Source of the DNA: Lachnospiraceae bacterium | GTDB taxonomy: Bacteria > Bacillota > Clostridia > Lachnospirales > Lachnospiraceae | NCBI GenBank assembly: GCA_024692955.1 | Contig: JAILLW010000107.1 | Coordinates: forward strand, 1-38,263 | Length of the DNA stretch: 38,263 bases | Direction: 5' to 3' | Shown: piece after piece, positions 1 to 10,400 of the stretch | Layout of the letters: every line of letters starts with the position of its first letter | How positions within the stretch are numbered: position 1 is the stretch's first letter | Translations under genes and position numbers: made by a program | The notes under the pieces: model-generated | The model's input: only the letters and a program-made list of their open reading frames with translations | What the model was told of the DNA's origin: nothing | Databases searched by the model: none

Positions 1-1
1 C

Positions 2-1591
2 CCGGGACTTTCGGGAGAGCTTTCCTATGAGATCATCAGGCGGTCGCTGGACGCGAGAAAAAAGCCCGAGATCTTCTATGAATACGTTCTGGATGTGAAG
101 ATCCCGAAGGGAGTAAGGCTCCGGTTCCGCGAGGATAAAACCTGCTTTGAAGTTTTCCCGGAGACATACCGCTTTCCCTATGAAAATACGGTCCATACCG
201 GTGAGAGGCCGGTCATCGCGGGCTTCGGCCCCGCCGGGATCTTTGCGGCTCTTATGCTTTCCCGCGCGGGCTTTCGGCCCGTCGTGCTTGAGCGCGGAAA
301 GAATGTGGAGCAGCGGGACATTGACGTTGACACCTTCTGGAAAACGGGGATCCTTCTTCCGGAATCCAACGTACAGTTCGGAGAGGGGGGCGCAGGAGCC
401 TATTCCGACGGTAAGCTGAACACCCTGATAAAGGACCGTGACGGGAAGAACAGATTTATCCTGAAAACACTGGTATCTTTCGGCGCGCCTGAGGAGATCC
501 TTTATGATCACAAGCCGCACATCGGTACCGATCTTTTAAAGAACGTGATCCGGAATATCCGGGAAGAGATCATCGGCCTCGGAGGAGAAGTCCGTTTCGG
601 GGAGAAGCTTACGGATCTGAAGACGGAAAAGGGCACGGACGGAGGACTGCTTCTTAAGGGAGTCCTTTCCGAAAGCAGTGACGGGAAAAGGACGGAGCTT
701 ACCGATACCGCGGCAGCCATCCTTTCCGTGGGACACAGTGCGAGGGATACCCTCCTGATGCTTTACGAACGGGGCGTCAAAATGGAGGCAAGACCCTTCG
801 CGGTAGGACTCCGGGTAGAACACGACAGGGCCCTTGTGGACAAAGCCCAGTACGGGGATGCCGCGATGGCAAATACCCTCGGTGCCGCCAATTACAAGCT
901 GACCCACCGGGCGGCGGACGGAAGGGGGGTATATACCTTCTGTATGTGCCCCGGAGGATATATCGTGAACGCTTCCTCGGAAGAGGGGAGGCTCTGTGTG
1001 AACGGGATGAGCGAATCGAAGCGGGACGGGATAAGATCCAACAGCGCGGTGATCGTGACAGTCGATCCGTCGGATTATTCCGGATACGCGGATCCTTCCT
1101 TTCCCCCGGAGCTTTCCGGCATCCTTTTTCAGAGGGCCCTTGAGGAAAAAGCCTTTTTGCTGGGAGACGGAGCGGTTCCGGTGTCTTCCTTCCGGGAATA
1201 CCGTGAGGGGAAACTTCTTCTTTCCGATGAGAAATTAAGATCCCTATCCCCGATGATCCGCGGGAACTTTTCTCACGCGGAGCTTTTCCGGCTTCTTCCG
1301 GAGAATCTCCGGGCGGACATTATCGAAGGGATCGAAGCCTTCGGGAGAAAGATCGGAGGGTTTTCCGGTGACAGCGTTATTCTCGCGGGAGTGGAATCCA
1401 GGACCTCATCGCCGGTAAGGATGCAAAGAGACGGGGATCTTCATTCCTCGATCCGGGGACTCTTTCCTTCCGGGGAGGGAGCGGGATACGCCGGCGGGAT
1501 CGTGTCGGCGGCATCGGACGGGATCCTTGCCGCCGAAAAGCTCGCGGCATACCTTGGCGGGAAGCCGCTTTCGGAAAGGACATCCGGATGA
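2..1591 (+). CDS. FAD-dependent dehydrogenase (COG2509 type), 5'-truncated by window edge
   Basis: This is a probable FAD/NAD(P)-binding oxidoreductase of the uncharacterised COG2509 family; its substrate is unknown. The reading frame is open back to base 2 without a stop, and the upstream residues (SYEIIRRSLDARKKPEIFY) match the N-terminal region typical of the family. The GTG at 95 is therefore probably internal, and the true start lies outside the window. A Rossmann FAD motif, AGFGPAGIFAAL, followed by the acidic strand end VLERG, is visible about 40 residues after base 95. Further on come a second glycine-rich region (FGEGGAGAYSDGKLNT) and a C-terminal flavin-contact segment (PSGEGAGYAGGIVSAA). 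The last codons overlap the next gene by four bases (ATGA), so the two are translationally coupled. Family membership is confident; the reaction is not known. Confidence 0.88.
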   Translation, partial: PGLSGELSYEIIRRSLDARKKPEIFYEYVLDVKIPKGVRLRFREDKTCFEVFPETYRFPYENTVHTGERPVIAGFGPAGIFAALMLSRAGFRPVVLERGKNVEQRDIDVDTFWKTGILLPESNVQFGEGGAGAYSDGKLNTLIKDRDGKNRFILKTLVSFGAPEEILYDHKPHIGTDLLKNVIRNIREEIIGLGGEVRFGEKLTDLKTEKGTDGGLLLKGVLSESSDGKRTELTDTAAAILSVGHSARDTLLMLYERGVKMEARPFAVGLRVEHDRALVDKAQYGDAAMANTLGAANYKLTHRAADGRGVYTFCMCPGGYIVNASSEEGRLCVNGMSESKRDGIRSNSAVIVTVDPSDYSGYADPSFPPELSGILFQRALEEKAFLLGDGAVPVSSFREYREGKLLLSDEKLRSLSPMIRGNFSHAELFRLLPENLRADIIEGIEAFGRKIGGFSGDSVILAGVESRTSSPVRMQRDGDLHSSIRGLFPSGEGAGYAGGIVSAASDGILAAEKLAAYLGGKPLSERTSG

Positions 1592-2193
1592 CGGAAGACA
1601 TCGGTGAGAAAAAGAAAAGACTTCGTGCAAAGATCCTGAAGATACGGGATGCGCTTTCCGAAGAAGAGATCCTTGAAAGATCCCGGCTCATAAAAGAAGG
1701 GATAAAGGCTCTTCCGGAATTTCAAAAGGCAAAGAGGATCCTTCTTTACGCAAGCTTCCGGTCCGAGGTTTCCACATATGAACTGATGGAGGAGCTGCTT
1801 TCAAAAGGTGAAAAAGAGGTCTTTCTTCCGGTGGTCATGGGAAAAGAACTTCGTTTTTACCGGATTTTTTCCGGGGAAGAAACAAAAAAGGGCTATATGG
1901 GGATCCCCGAGCCATCGGTCCGTGATGAGTCGCGGCTCTTTCTTCCGGGCGATCCTCCGGAGGATACGGCCGTGATCCTTCCCGGTTCCGTATTTGATGA
2001 GCATGGCGGGAGGATCGGCTACGGAGGCGGCTTCTACGACCGGTTTCTGAAAGAGGTTCCCGGGGTAACCGCCATAGGCGCGGCCTTTGGTTTTCAGGTG
2101 ATCAAAGAGGATCTTCCGGCAGGGAAGTGGGACATAAAAGCGGACTATGCAGTCACGGAGACCGGGGTCTTTACGGGCTCCCGGATCGGATAG
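1588..2193 (+). CDS. 5-formyltetrahydrofolate cyclo-ligase
   Basis: The enzyme converts 5-formyl-THF to 5,10-methenyl-THF at the expense of ATP, returning the storage folate to one-carbon metabolism in the cytosol. At 201 residues it has the usual family length. The N-terminal basic helix (KKKRLRAKILKIRDALS) fits the family. The diagnostic ATP/folate motif, PGSVFDEHGGRIGYGGGFYD, occupies residues 132-151. It starts inside the stop region of the upstream FAD gene (ATGA overlap) and ends 56 bp before proA, so the three genes probably form one operon. The gene is often called ygfA, fthC or MTHFS; no symbol is assigned because naming varies. Confidence 0.93.
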   Translation: MTEDIGEKKKRLRAKILKIRDALSEEEILERSRLIKEGIKALPEFQKAKRILLYASFRSEVSTYELMEELLSKGEKEVFLPVVMGKELRFYRIFSGEETKKGYMGIPEPSVRDESRLFLPGDPPEDTAVILPGSVFDEHGGRIGYGGGFYDRFLKEVPGVTAIGAAFGFQVIKEDLPAGKWDIKADYAVTETGVFTGSRIG

Positions 2194-2249
2194 GGCAGAG
2201 GATGAGACTTTAAAACCGGGGATCGAAGGATCCGGAGAAAGGATGAAAT

Positions 2250-3497
2250 ATGGACCAGACATTAAGAGAGATCGGAGAAGAGGCAAAGAAAGCGAAATAC
2301 AGGCTGGAACTCCTCGGAGAAGAAGAAAAGAACCGGGCGCTTTATACGGTTGCCGGGGCTCTTAAGGAAAAGGAAGAGGAGATCCTTGCGGCAAACGAAA
2401 AGGATATCCAAAACGGCGTGGAAAAAGGAATGCACGAGGGACTTCTTGACCGGCTCCGGCTCACACCCGAAAGGATCGATTCCATCGCGGTATCCCTCAG
2501 ACAGGTGGCGGATCTTCCGGATCCCGTCGGAGAGCTTCTGGATGAGTATGATGCGGAAAACGGACTGCATATCCGGAAGGTCCGGGTCCCCATGGGCGTC
2601 ATTGGGATCATTTACGAATCAAGACCGAATGTCACGGCGGATGCCTTCGCTCTCTGCTTTAAGGCGGGAAGTGCCGTGATCCTGAAAGGCGGCTCGGATG
2701 CCCTTAATTCCAATCTTGCCATCGTTAAGGTGATAAAGTCGGCACTTTCGGAGTGCGGGATCACGGAATCGGCCATTTCCATCATTGCATCCACGGATCG
2801 TGCGGTGACCGCCGAATTCATGAAGATGAAGGACTATGTGGATCTCCTGATCCCGAGAGGCGGTGCGGGACTGATCCGTTCCGTTGTGGAGAACAGCATG
2901 ATCCCCGTGATCGAGACCGGAACGGGCAACTGCCATATCTTTGTGGATGAGAGCGCGGATCTTGACAGGGCGGTGGAGATCATCGTCCATGCGAAGACAC
3001 AGAGGATCGGTGTATGCAACGCGCTGGAATCCCTTGTGATCCACAGCGCCGTAAAGGACAGACTCCTTCCCCGTCTGAAAGAAGCGCTTGAAAAAAAGAA
3101 TGTGGAGATACGGGGAGATGAGAGAGTATCCTCCGTGATCGACTGCGTGCCGGCCACGGAAGAGGATTTCGGACGGGAATATCTGGATCTTATCATCTCG
3201 ATGAAGGTGGTGGACTCGGTGGAAGAGGCCATCGCGCATATCAATCATTATACGACCCACCATTCGGAATCGATCCTCACGGAGGATCCTTCCCACGCGG
3301 ATAAGTTCCTGAAAGAAATCGATGCCGCCTGCGTATATGTCAATGCTTCGACACGTTTTACAGACGGCTTCGAGTTCGGACTCGGGGCGGAGATCGGGAT
3401 CAGTACCCAGAAGCTTCACGCCCGCGGTCCCATGGGATTAAAAGAGATCACAAGCTACAAATACGAGATCACCGGAGATTATCTGATCCGCAGATGA
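2250..3497 (+). CDS. proA: Glutamate-5-semialdehyde dehydrogenase (gamma-glutamyl phosphate reductase)
   Basis: ProA performs the NADPH-dependent reduction of gamma-glutamyl phosphate to glutamate-5-semialdehyde, the second step of proline synthesis. The 415-residue protein has the full family length. The aldehyde-dehydrogenase fold shows the substrate/cofactor segment [19 protein letters not shown] (residues 115-133), the GGSDA loop near 147-151, and the catalytic cysteine C256 in [10 protein letters not shown]. The start is supported by an AGAAAGGA ribosome binding site eight or so bases upstream. proB is not adjacent in this window. The stop codon directly abuts the stop of the convergent potD. 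Confidence 0.96.
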   Translation: MDQTLREIGEEAKKAKYRLELLGEEEKNRALYTVAGALKEKEEEILAANEKDIQNGVEKGMHEGLLDRLRLTPERIDSIAVSLRQVADLPDPVGELLDEYDAENGLHIRKVRVPMGVIGIIYESRPNVTADAFALCFKAGSAVILKGGSDALNSNLAIVKVIKSALSECGITESAISIIASTDRAVTAEFMKMKDYVDLLIPRGGAGLIRSVVENSMIPVIETGTGNCHIFVDESADLDRAVEIIVHAKTQRIGVCNALESLVIHSAVKDRLLPRLKEALEKKNVEIRGDERVSSVIDCVPATEEDFGREYLDLIISMKVVDSVEEAIAHINHYTTHHSESILTEDPSHADKFLKEIDAACVYVNASTRFTDGFEFGLGAEIGISTQKLHARGPMGLKEITSYKYEITGDYLIRR

Positions 3498-4559
3498 TCA
3501 TCTGGATTTGATCTCTTTCCAGAGTTCATTGTAAAGTTCATCCCCGTCATCCCCGAGGTAGACATAGGTCTCCAGATCCTGATATTTCGAAAGATCCGGA
3601 AAGGCGATCTCGGAATTTTTGATCTCCTCGTCATCAAGGAGTTCCCTTGCTGCCTCATTGGGGGTGGAGTAGGTGATGTATTCGAAATTCTTAAGGGCAA
3701 TATCCCCGCGGCACATAAAGTCGATGAACTTCTCCGCGTTTTCCACGTTCTTCGCGTTCTTCGGGATCACCCAGCAGTCGATCCAGACGTTTGTTCCCTC
3801 TTTCGGGATCACGTATTCGAGATCCGGGTTTTCACGCTGCGTGTAGATCGCTTCGCCGGAATAGATCACGCCGATGGACGCCTCGTTTCCGATCATCTTG
3901 TCACGGACCTGATCCACAACATAGGCCTGCACGAGAGGCTTCTGGGCAAGAAGGTCGTTCTTCGCCTCGGTAAGCTCATCCAGATCCAGAGTATTCATCG
4001 AGTGACCGTTCCGCTTAAGGGCCACCATAAATGCATCCCTTACGGAGTCCTGCATAAGGATGCTGTCCGCATATTTTTCATTCCAGAGGATGTCCCAGCT
4101 GTCCACCGGATCATCCACCATCGTTTTGTTGTAAAGGATCCCGACGGTGCCCCAGCAATAAGGGATCGCATATCTGTTTCCCGGATCGAATTCGGTGGCA
4201 TTGTCATAATACTGCTGTCCGATGTTTTTTGAATTCGGGATCTTTTCCCGGTCGATCTCCTGAAGAAGCCCGTTCTTGATCATTTTGTTGATCATATAAT
4301 CCGAAGGACAGATCACGTCATAGACCGTGGCACCTGCCTCCACTTTGGGATACATGGTCTCATTGGTCTCGAACTCGTCATAGACAACTTTGATGCCGGT
4401 CTCTTTCTCGAAAAGATCGATGGTGTCGGGATCGATGTATTCCCCCCAGTTGTATACCACCACTTCACCGGCGGCCTCCTTTTTACCGGCACAGCCGGAA
4501 AACAGGGCAAGCAGCATGCAGGATGCGGCGGCCGTGATCGCACAGATTCTTTTTTTCAT
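3498..4559 (-). CDS. potD: Spermidine/putrescine-binding lipoprotein of ABC transporter
   Basis: This is the extracellular solute-binding subunit of a polyamine importer. The N-terminus (MKKRICAITAAASCMLLALFSGCAG) is a lipoprotein signal peptide with lipobox LFSGC, so the mature protein is anchored through the cysteine at residue 23. Family features include VYNWGEYIDPDTIDLFEKE at the start of the mature domain, the CPSDYMI segment, and WIDCWVIPKNAKN in the C-terminal half. At 353 residues it is full length. The ATG overlaps the potC stop by four bases (ATGA), making it the last gene of a potA-potB-potC-potD operon. The preference for spermidine over putrescine cannot be settled by eye. Confidence 0.93.
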   Translation of the reverse strand: MKKRICAITAAASCMLLALFSGCAGKKEAAGEVVVYNWGEYIDPDTIDLFEKETGIKVVYDEFETNETMYPKVEAGATVYDVICPSDYMINKMIKNGLLQEIDREKIPNSKNIGQQYYDNATEFDPGNRYAIPYCWGTVGILYNKTMVDDPVDSWDILWNEKYADSILMQDSVRDAFMVALKRNGHSMNTLDLDELTEAKNDLLAQKPLVQAYVVDQVRDKMIGNEASIGVIYSGEAIYTQRENPDLEYVIPKEGTNVWIDCWVIPKNAKNVENAEKFIDFMCRGDIALKNFEYITYSTPNEAARELLDDEEIKNSEIAFPDLSKYQDLETYVYLGDDGDELYNELWKEIKSR

Positions 4560-5332
4560 TTTTTTTCTCCTTTTTCCGGAGCCTTGTTGATCAGAAGCAG
4601 AAGCACGAGCACCGTCACGAAGATGATCGTGGACAGGGCATAGACTTCGGGCTTGATCCCCTTTTTGACTTCCGTATAGATTTTCGTGGAAAGTGTATCA
4701 ACTCCGGCGCCCTTTGTAAAGTGCGTGATGATGAAATCATCGATGCTCATCGTAAAGGCCATAAGGAATCCGGAAGCGATACCGGGCATCAGCTCCGGTA
4801 TCACGATTTTTACATATCCGTAGAGCGGGGATGCTCCGAGATCCAGCGCCGCCTCGTAGGTATAGGGGTTTAAGGAGCGGAGCCTCGGCATCACACTGAG
4901 GATCACGTAGGGGATGCAGAAAGTGATATGGGCAAGCAGGATGGTCCCGAGCCCGAAACGGAATCCGAAACTGATAAAGAGCAGCATCAGGGAGATCCCG
5001 GTCACGATCTCCGCGTTCAGCATCGGAATATTCGTGATCCCGAGGACGACCGTCCTGCCTTTCCTTGAAAGATGCATAATGGCGATGGCGGCTACGGTGC
5101 CGATCAGCGTCGAGATGACGGAGGCCGCCAGGGCGATGAGGAGCGTGTTCCAGAGAGCTCCCATCAGTGCCTCGTTCCGGAAGAGCCTCGCGTACCAGTC
5201 CAGGGTAAAGCCGCCCCATTTGGCTCTGGTCTTGCTTTTGTTGAAGCTTAAAACGATCAGGGTCAGGATCGGCGCATAGAGGAAGATCAGTATCAGGATC
5301 AGATAGATTTTCTTCAGTGTCGTTTTGATCAC
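4556..5332 (-). CDS. potC: Spermidine/putrescine ABC transporter permease PotC
   Basis: This is the second integral membrane subunit of the polyamine importer. It has about six hydrophobic helices, beginning with IYLILILIFLYAPILTLIVLSFN and ending with STIIFVTVLVLLLLINKAP. The coupling (EAA) loop that contacts the ATPase reads YEAALDLGASPLYGYVKIVIPELMPGI, with the conserved EAA...G spacing. The start codon is GTG at 5332, overlapping the potB stop as GTGA, so translation is probably coupled. Length (258 residues) is normal for PotC. Confidence 0.93.
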   Translation of the reverse strand: MIKTTLKKIYLILILIFLYAPILTLIVLSFNKSKTRAKWGGFTLDWYARLFRNEALMGALWNTLLIALAASVISTLIGTVAAIAIMHLSRKGRTVVLGITNIPMLNAEIVTGISLMLLFISFGFRFGLGTILLAHITFCIPYVILSVMPRLRSLNPYTYEAALDLGASPLYGYVKIVIPELMPGIASGFLMAFTMSIDDFIITHFTKGAGVDTLSTKIYTEVKKGIKPEVYALSTIIFVTVLVLLLLINKAPEKGEKK

Positions 5333-6156
5333 AGGTAGTTGCTCTCGCCCTCCTTGTCAAAGATCGCGGAAAGGATCATGTTAAAGATGATAAAGAGCAT
5401 CAGCACGATCGAAAGCCCCGAGCCCAGATTCCAGTTGCTGGTCAGCGTGAATTCCTCCTCGATCACGTTTCCGATGAGAAGGATCTTGGATCCCCCGAGG
5501 AGTTTACTGATCACGAAGGTTGTGAGGGCCGGGATGAATACCATGGTGATGCCGCTGATGATCCCGGGAACGGAGAGCGGAAGATAGATGCGCAGAAGGA
5601 TCTGGGGTCCGTTGGCGCCGAGGTCCTCCGCCGCGTTTACGATGCTCCGGTCGATCTTGGAGATCGAATTGTAGATCGGAAGCACCATAAAAGGCAGAAA
5701 GTTATATACCATACCCAGTATGATCGCATGGGGGGTATTGATGACATGAATGGGAGGAAGATGCAGAAAAGAGAGGATTCCGTTGATGACACCCGTCTTT
5801 TCCAGAAGAGTCTGCCAGGCGATGGTACGAAGAAGGAAATTCATCCACATCGGAAGGATGAAGATCAGGATCGTGAAGCTGTGGGTGGAGATCCGCATCG
5901 TATTCAGGATCAGGGCCAGAGGATAGGCAAGGAGCAGGCAGATCGCGGTCGCGATAAGAGCGAGGAACAGCGCGTAGAAGAGAGCCTTCGCGTGCTCCGC
6001 CTGCACTATGGCGGCGATATTTTCGAAGGTAAGGGAACCGGAACGGTCGGTCAGCCCGTAGTAGAAGACCATACCCAGAGGGATCAGGATAAAAAAGAGG
6101 GACCAGAGATAATAGGGCAGGCCCAGCATCTTTTTCAGAGCCTTCGTCCTACGCAT
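5329..6156 (-). CDS. potB: Spermidine/putrescine ABC transporter permease PotB
   Basis: This is the first integral membrane subunit of the polyamine importer. An N-terminal hydrophobic helix ([21 protein letters not shown]) is followed by several more. The EAA-type coupling loop reads [27 protein letters not shown]. An in-frame ATG at 6183 would add nine residues, but it lies deeper inside potA and has no usable ribosome binding site. The ATG at 6156 gives an eight-base overlap with the potA stop, so it is the preferred start. Neither start has a strong Shine-Dalgarno sequence, which suggests coupling to potA. Confidence 0.92.
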   Translation of the reverse strand: MRRTKALKKMLGLPYYLWSLFFILIPLGMVFYYGLTDRSGSLTFENIAAIVQAEHAKALFYALFLALIATAICLLLAYPLALILNTMRISTHSFTILIFILPMWMNFLLRTIAWQTLLEKTGVINGILSFLHLPPIHVINTPHAIILGMVYNFLPFMVLPIYNSISKIDRSIVNAAEDLGANGPQILLRIYLPLSVPGIISGITMVFIPALTTFVISKLLGGSKILLIGNVIEEEFTLTSNWNLGSGLSIVLMLFIIFNMILSAIFDKEGESNYL

Positions 6157-7228
6157 ATTCTTCGATCCCGAGGGCTTCCTCATCCTCGGATTCCGGTTTG
6201 TTCATGATCTGGATATTGAAGGGGATCACATCGATGGAGACGGGAGTACCCACGGGGAAAAAGCCTGTGGAATGAACGAGCCATTCGAAACCGTTGGCCT
6301 GTACTTCCATCTCGTAATGAACGCCTTTGAAGATCAGATGGGAGACGATCCCCTGAATGCGTCCGTCAAGCTTGTCGGAAAGGATCACATCCTCCGGCCG
6401 GATCACCACATCCACCGGGGTATTCTCCCCGAAACCTTTGTCAACGCAGGGGAAATCAACTCCGAGAATGTTTACGAGCTCATCCCGCACCATGGTGGAG
6501 CGGATGATGTTGCTGTCACCGATAAAGTCGGCCACGAAGGCGTTTTCCGGCTCGTTATAGATCATCTCCGGGGTGCCGATCTGCTGGATGTAGCCCTGGT
6601 TCATAACGACGATGGTATCCGACATCGTAAGGGCTTCTTCCTGATCGTGGGTCACATAGATGAAGGTGATCCCGAGCTCGTTCTTAAGCCGGATCAGTTC
6701 ATACTGCATATCCTGACGGAGCTTCAGATCAAGGGCGCCCAGCGGCTCGTCGAGAAGAAGTACCCGGGGCTCGTTTACGATGGCGCGCGCGATGGCGATC
6801 CGCTGCTGCTGGCCGCCGGAAAGAGAATCGGGCATACGGGTCTCGTATCCGTCAAGATTCACAAGCTTCAGCGCGTATTTGATCTTGTCATTGATATAAT
6901 CTCTGGATTTGCCTTTGATCTTCAGGCCGAAGGCGATGTTTTCCGCGATGTTCATATGCGGGAAAAGAGCGTAACGCTGGAAGACCGTGTTCAGCTGCCG
7001 CTTGTTGGGCGGAAGCTTCGTGATGTCTTCTCCGTCAAAGATCACTTCCCCGGAGTCCGGAGTCTCAAAACCGCCGATGATCCTTAAGGTCGTGGTCTTT
7101 CCGCAGCCGGAGGGCCCGAGAAGCGTGATAAATTCGTTTTCGTTAATATAAAGGGAAAGATCGTCAAGGACAAGCTGCGATCCGAAGGATTTGCTGATAT
7201 GGTTTAATGTGATCAGTTTTTTTGCCAA
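6149..7228 (-). CDS. potA: Spermidine/putrescine ABC transporter ATP-binding protein
   Basis: This is the ATPase that powers polyamine uptake. All ABC motifs are intact: Walker [11 protein letters not shown]-loop in [10 protein letters not shown], signature LSGGQQQR, Walker [13 protein letters not shown], and H-loop THDQEEA. A C-terminal TOBE-type regulatory domain follows from about residue 240 ([10 protein letters not shown]). No ATG fits. The TTG at 7228 gives the typical PotA start [16 protein letters not shown], and a second in-frame TTG at 7258 gives ten extra residues. Both have weak ribosome binding sites. The promoter at 7274-7301 would leave a leader of about 40 nt before 7228. Confidence 0.93.
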   Translation of the reverse strand: MAKKLITLNHISKSFGSQLVLDDLSLYINENEFITLLGPSGCGKTTTLRIIGGFETPDSGEVIFDGEDITKLPPNKRQLNTVFQRYALFPHMNIAENIAFGLKIKGKSRDYINDKIKYALKLVNLDGYETRMPDSLSGGQQQRIAIARAIVNEPRVLLLDEPLGALDLKLRQDMQYELIRLKNELGITFIYVTHDQEEALTMSDTIVVMNQGYIQQIGTPEMIYNEPENAFVADFIGDSNIIRSTMVRDELVNILGVDFPCVDKGFGENTPVDVVIRPEDVILSDKLDGRIQGIVSHLIFKGVHYEMEVQANGFEWLVHSTGFFPVGTPVSIDVIPFNIQIMNKPESEDEEALGIEEYA

Positions 7229-7273
7229 TTCCGTTTCCCATACAAACAGACCGTTCAAAAGACACTAAGCAAC

Positions 7274-7301
7274 ATTATCGACATTTTTCGGAAAATGTCA
7301 A
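7274..7301 (-). promoter_or_regulatory. Promoter of potABCD with embedded palindrome
   Basis: On the minus strand a perfect -35 TTGACA (7296-7301) is followed after 16 bases by GATAAT (7274-7279), a near-consensus vegetative promoter. Most of the spacer is a palindrome, GACATTTT-tcgg-AAAATGTC on the plus strand (about 7280-7299), which overlaps the -35 box and is well placed to bind a repressor. The dyad and boxes are seen directly; the regulator is unknown. Confidence 0.65.
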
Positions 7302-7312
7302 CAAAACACTTT
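7290..7312 (+). repeat. 23-bp direct repeat, left copy
   Basis: This 23-bp sequence, containing the core AAAATGTCAACAAAACAC, recurs perfectly at 11659-11681. Here it carries the -35 region of the potA promoter. The two copies bracket the secreted repeat-protein gene. Confidence 0.9.
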
Positions 7313-7326
7313 CATTGCATCATAAA

Positions 7327-7346
7327 TATCCACATTTGTGTGGATA
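7327..7346. promoter_or_regulatory. 20-bp perfect dyad upstream of the surface-protein gene
   Basis: TATCCACA-tttg-TGTGGATA is an eight-base perfect inverted repeat with a four-base centre. It lies 21 bp upstream of a TATAAT box at 7368-7373 on the plus strand, so it is positioned as an operator or activator site for the gene starting at 7482. The -35 region of that promoter is poor, which would fit activator control. The TATAAT assignment and the function are inferred. Confidence 0.45.
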
Positions 7347-7431
7347 CCAATAATATGGGTTTTCCGCTATAATTATATGGATATGGCAGAAACAGCAAAT
7401 CTGACTGTGAAGTTTGTATGGATGTTGTGTG

Positions 7432-7464
7432 ATGAAGAGATTCGGACTGTTTAACTGGCTGTGA
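7432..7464 (+). pseudogene. Ten-codon ORF matching the C-terminus of the downstream surface protein (gene remnant)
   Basis: ATG to TGA encodes MKRFGLFNWL, almost identical to the last residues of the following protein (GKRSFGLFNWL). A 22-bp stretch (7441-7462) is identical to 11613-11634. There is no ribosome binding site in front of it. The simplest reading is the leftover 3' end of a deleted tandem paralogue; a leader peptide is less likely. Confidence 0.5.
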
Positions 7465-7481
7465 TTTATGGAGGAAACATG

Positions 7482-10400
7482 ATGAAAAAATCTACAGGAA
7501 AGCGGTTATTTGCATTTCTTATTTCCATCGTGCTGACAGTGGGAGGACTCGGCGCGGGTGGAGTCGGCGTTTACGCGGCTGAAGGAGCGGAGACAGGATC
7601 GCAGGCCGGTGATATTGATCTGACAGCAGACGAAGTTGAGGCTGCTTCGGAGTATATCACTGCGGATCCTGAAATGTCCGGTGAGGAAATCACTGTGTCC
7701 GGGGATAATATAATCGATGCGGGAGATGCGGATGCTGACATTGCCGGTGATAAGGAGGATTTATCGGTTTCCGGAGATGAAGCGGACAGTGAAGGTGACG
7801 ATATGGAAGATTTATCGGTTTCCGAAAATGCCGCAGACGCAGATGAAAACGAAATCACACCGGAAGGAAGCGGCGGGTTTGATAAGAATGCTGCCAATAC
7901 CATGTTTGGGACATCAAGAATGGCCAGTCCCAGGGAGCCGATATCCAATGATGACGCATGGCAGGGAAGCTATGTATGGTACGGGAAATGGTCCGGAAGA
8001 CCGGGAAATAAGTTTGATCCGGTGCCTCTTAAGTATCGTGTGCTGGACAAGGAATCGAGAGGGATATTTACCGAAAATGACAGAACGGCCTTGCTTGACT
8101 GTGACTATACATTATTTGCCACAAGTCTGTTTTATGGAAAAAGCAGCTACGCAGCCGGACTTGGAGATTATCTCAATGGGGAAGGTTTTCTGAACAACGA
8201 TGTTTTTACGGTTCCTGAGAGTAATGCCATAGTAAAGAGTTATAAGGCAAAACCGGATCAGGATGACGGGTTTTCTGGTATGGATGAGGCTAAGCCATAT
8301 TCCTTTGAACCGCTGAAGGGATGTAAGATCTTTTTACTTGATCTAAGGGAGGCCACACGTCCGTCATATGGATATAGACAAAAATTCAATATCTACGGCG
8401 GAACCAGTCCGATCAGGAACAGGATAAAGAATCACTATAACGGCTCTCTCAGACCTGGTTGGTGGCTTCGCTCGTCATTCTATGATAAGACTATGAAATG
8501 CTTTGATGGGGGCTGTGTATATAATGAGGCCGGGAGTATTTCTCCAAGGGATGTCAAAGAGGAAAATGATGTCAATGTTTCCCCGGCCTTTAATGTCAAC
8601 CTTGCTAATGTCTTATTTTCAACAGCTGTCGAAGGCCCTAAGGGAGAATGGAACACGGAATATAAATTCACTCTTAAGGACAGCGACATGACCCTGAGTA
8701 TTCTTAGCAGACCGACCGTGAGGGGACGGAATATTATCTTTCCCTATTCAATAACCGGAAGCAATGCTTCAAAAGCGGAAGCGGTCACAGTCCTTATTCT
8801 CGATAAACAATTTACGGCAGGCAACACAAACAATGCCAACATCATATACTATGACAAGATGAGCGTATCCGGTTCTCTTACAAGCGGCGTTGCGGACTTT
8901 GACCTGCCTGCCTCTCTTGATATAAGCGGATGGGGGAGCGGTTATTTCGTTTATTTCTTTGCGGAAGATATAAACGGAGAGCACGAGACGGATTATGCCA
9001 GCGCGCCACGCACATTAAGATATGATGAACTTAATATATTCAATTACCCTGTAATTACCTTCGATCCGCAAGGCGGAAGCGTTACACCGGCGAGTGTAAT
9101 GACAGGGGCGAACGGAAGGATTGCCAGTCTCCCCGTTCCGAAGAGGAGCGGATACAGGTTTGACGGATGGTCCGAAGACGGAACACAGAGCGGCATTATC
9201 AGTTCGGATACGCAATTTACAAGTGACACTACGGTTTATGCCCTCTGGTCGGAGGATAAGCATTCCATAACCGTTAACGGCGGGACGGCGAACCCGGGTA
9301 CTGCTTCTAAGGGAGCGACCGTTGCGATCGCTGCCGGAGCAAAAACAAATCACACATTTAAGAACTGGACGGTGGTTTCAGGGGATGTGACGATCAGGGA
9401 TTCAAACAGTGCATCGACCACCTTTGTAATGGGTGAAAGAGATGTAACGATAAGGGCAAATTATACGTTTAACGGAACTATGATAGATGATATATTCGTT
9501 ACCGTCACGGAGCCTGCGAATTTTGCATCACCTGCTTCTGCCGTATCGGAAGCAGATAAATATACGGTTACCGAAACGAAATGGATCGATACGGCATCAG
9601 AAAAGGTGCTTGGTGCAGCGGACAGTTTTGAGAAGGGCAAAACCTATAAGGTAAGGATAAGCCTTAAGTGCAGCGGCGGAAATACGATCTTTAATACCTC
9701 GCCCACCGGATATATCAATGACAGCAGCGAAGGCGTAACAGTTGCTCAAAGCGGGGAAGGGTCTGCAACGATTGAAAAAAGTTTTACTGCGAAAGAATCG
9801 ACAAGCGACACGACCTATACCGTTTATTTTGATGCGAACGGCGGTTCCGGCACAATGGCGCCCGTAACATCTATGAAAGGATATGCCGTTATCCTTCCGG
9901 AATGTACCTTCATACCTCCTTCCGAGGGTATGAAGTTCAAACAGTGGGACGTGGGTATGCCCGGGGACTTTGCCAGTGCAGGGGGGAAGAATTTCAGAGC
10001 CAAGGCAATCTGGAAAGACACGGCGGCATCATTTAACGTTAAGTTTGATAACACAGGATCCGACCCTTATGCGGGACTGAATAAGATTACCGACGGTTCG
10101 GGAAATGTACGCTACGAAACGGTATATACGGGCGGGGCTGTAAAGCCTGCCGTTATCGTTACCGGAAGGGACGGTATCCTGCTTAAGGAAGGCGTTGACT
10201 ATACCCTTAAGTACAGCAACAACAAAAATGTTGATAAAAAAGGTAAGCCTGCAAAGGTCACTGTCAAGGGTAAGGGGAACTACAAGGGACAGAAGATCCT
10301 TAAGTATTACCTGATACCGGCGGACCTTGCGGAACTCCAAAGCAGGGATAAGCTGATCATCCCGGATCAGTACGTTAAGAGCGGGTCGGCTCCGGCTCCT

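Noticed and set aside
3491-3504. 14-bp palindrome CAGATGATCATCTG at the convergent proA/potD ends as a regulatory site
   Set aside because: It is explained by abutting TGA/TCA stop codons and neighbouring coding sequence; the stem is too short, has no loop and no T-run to be a terminator.
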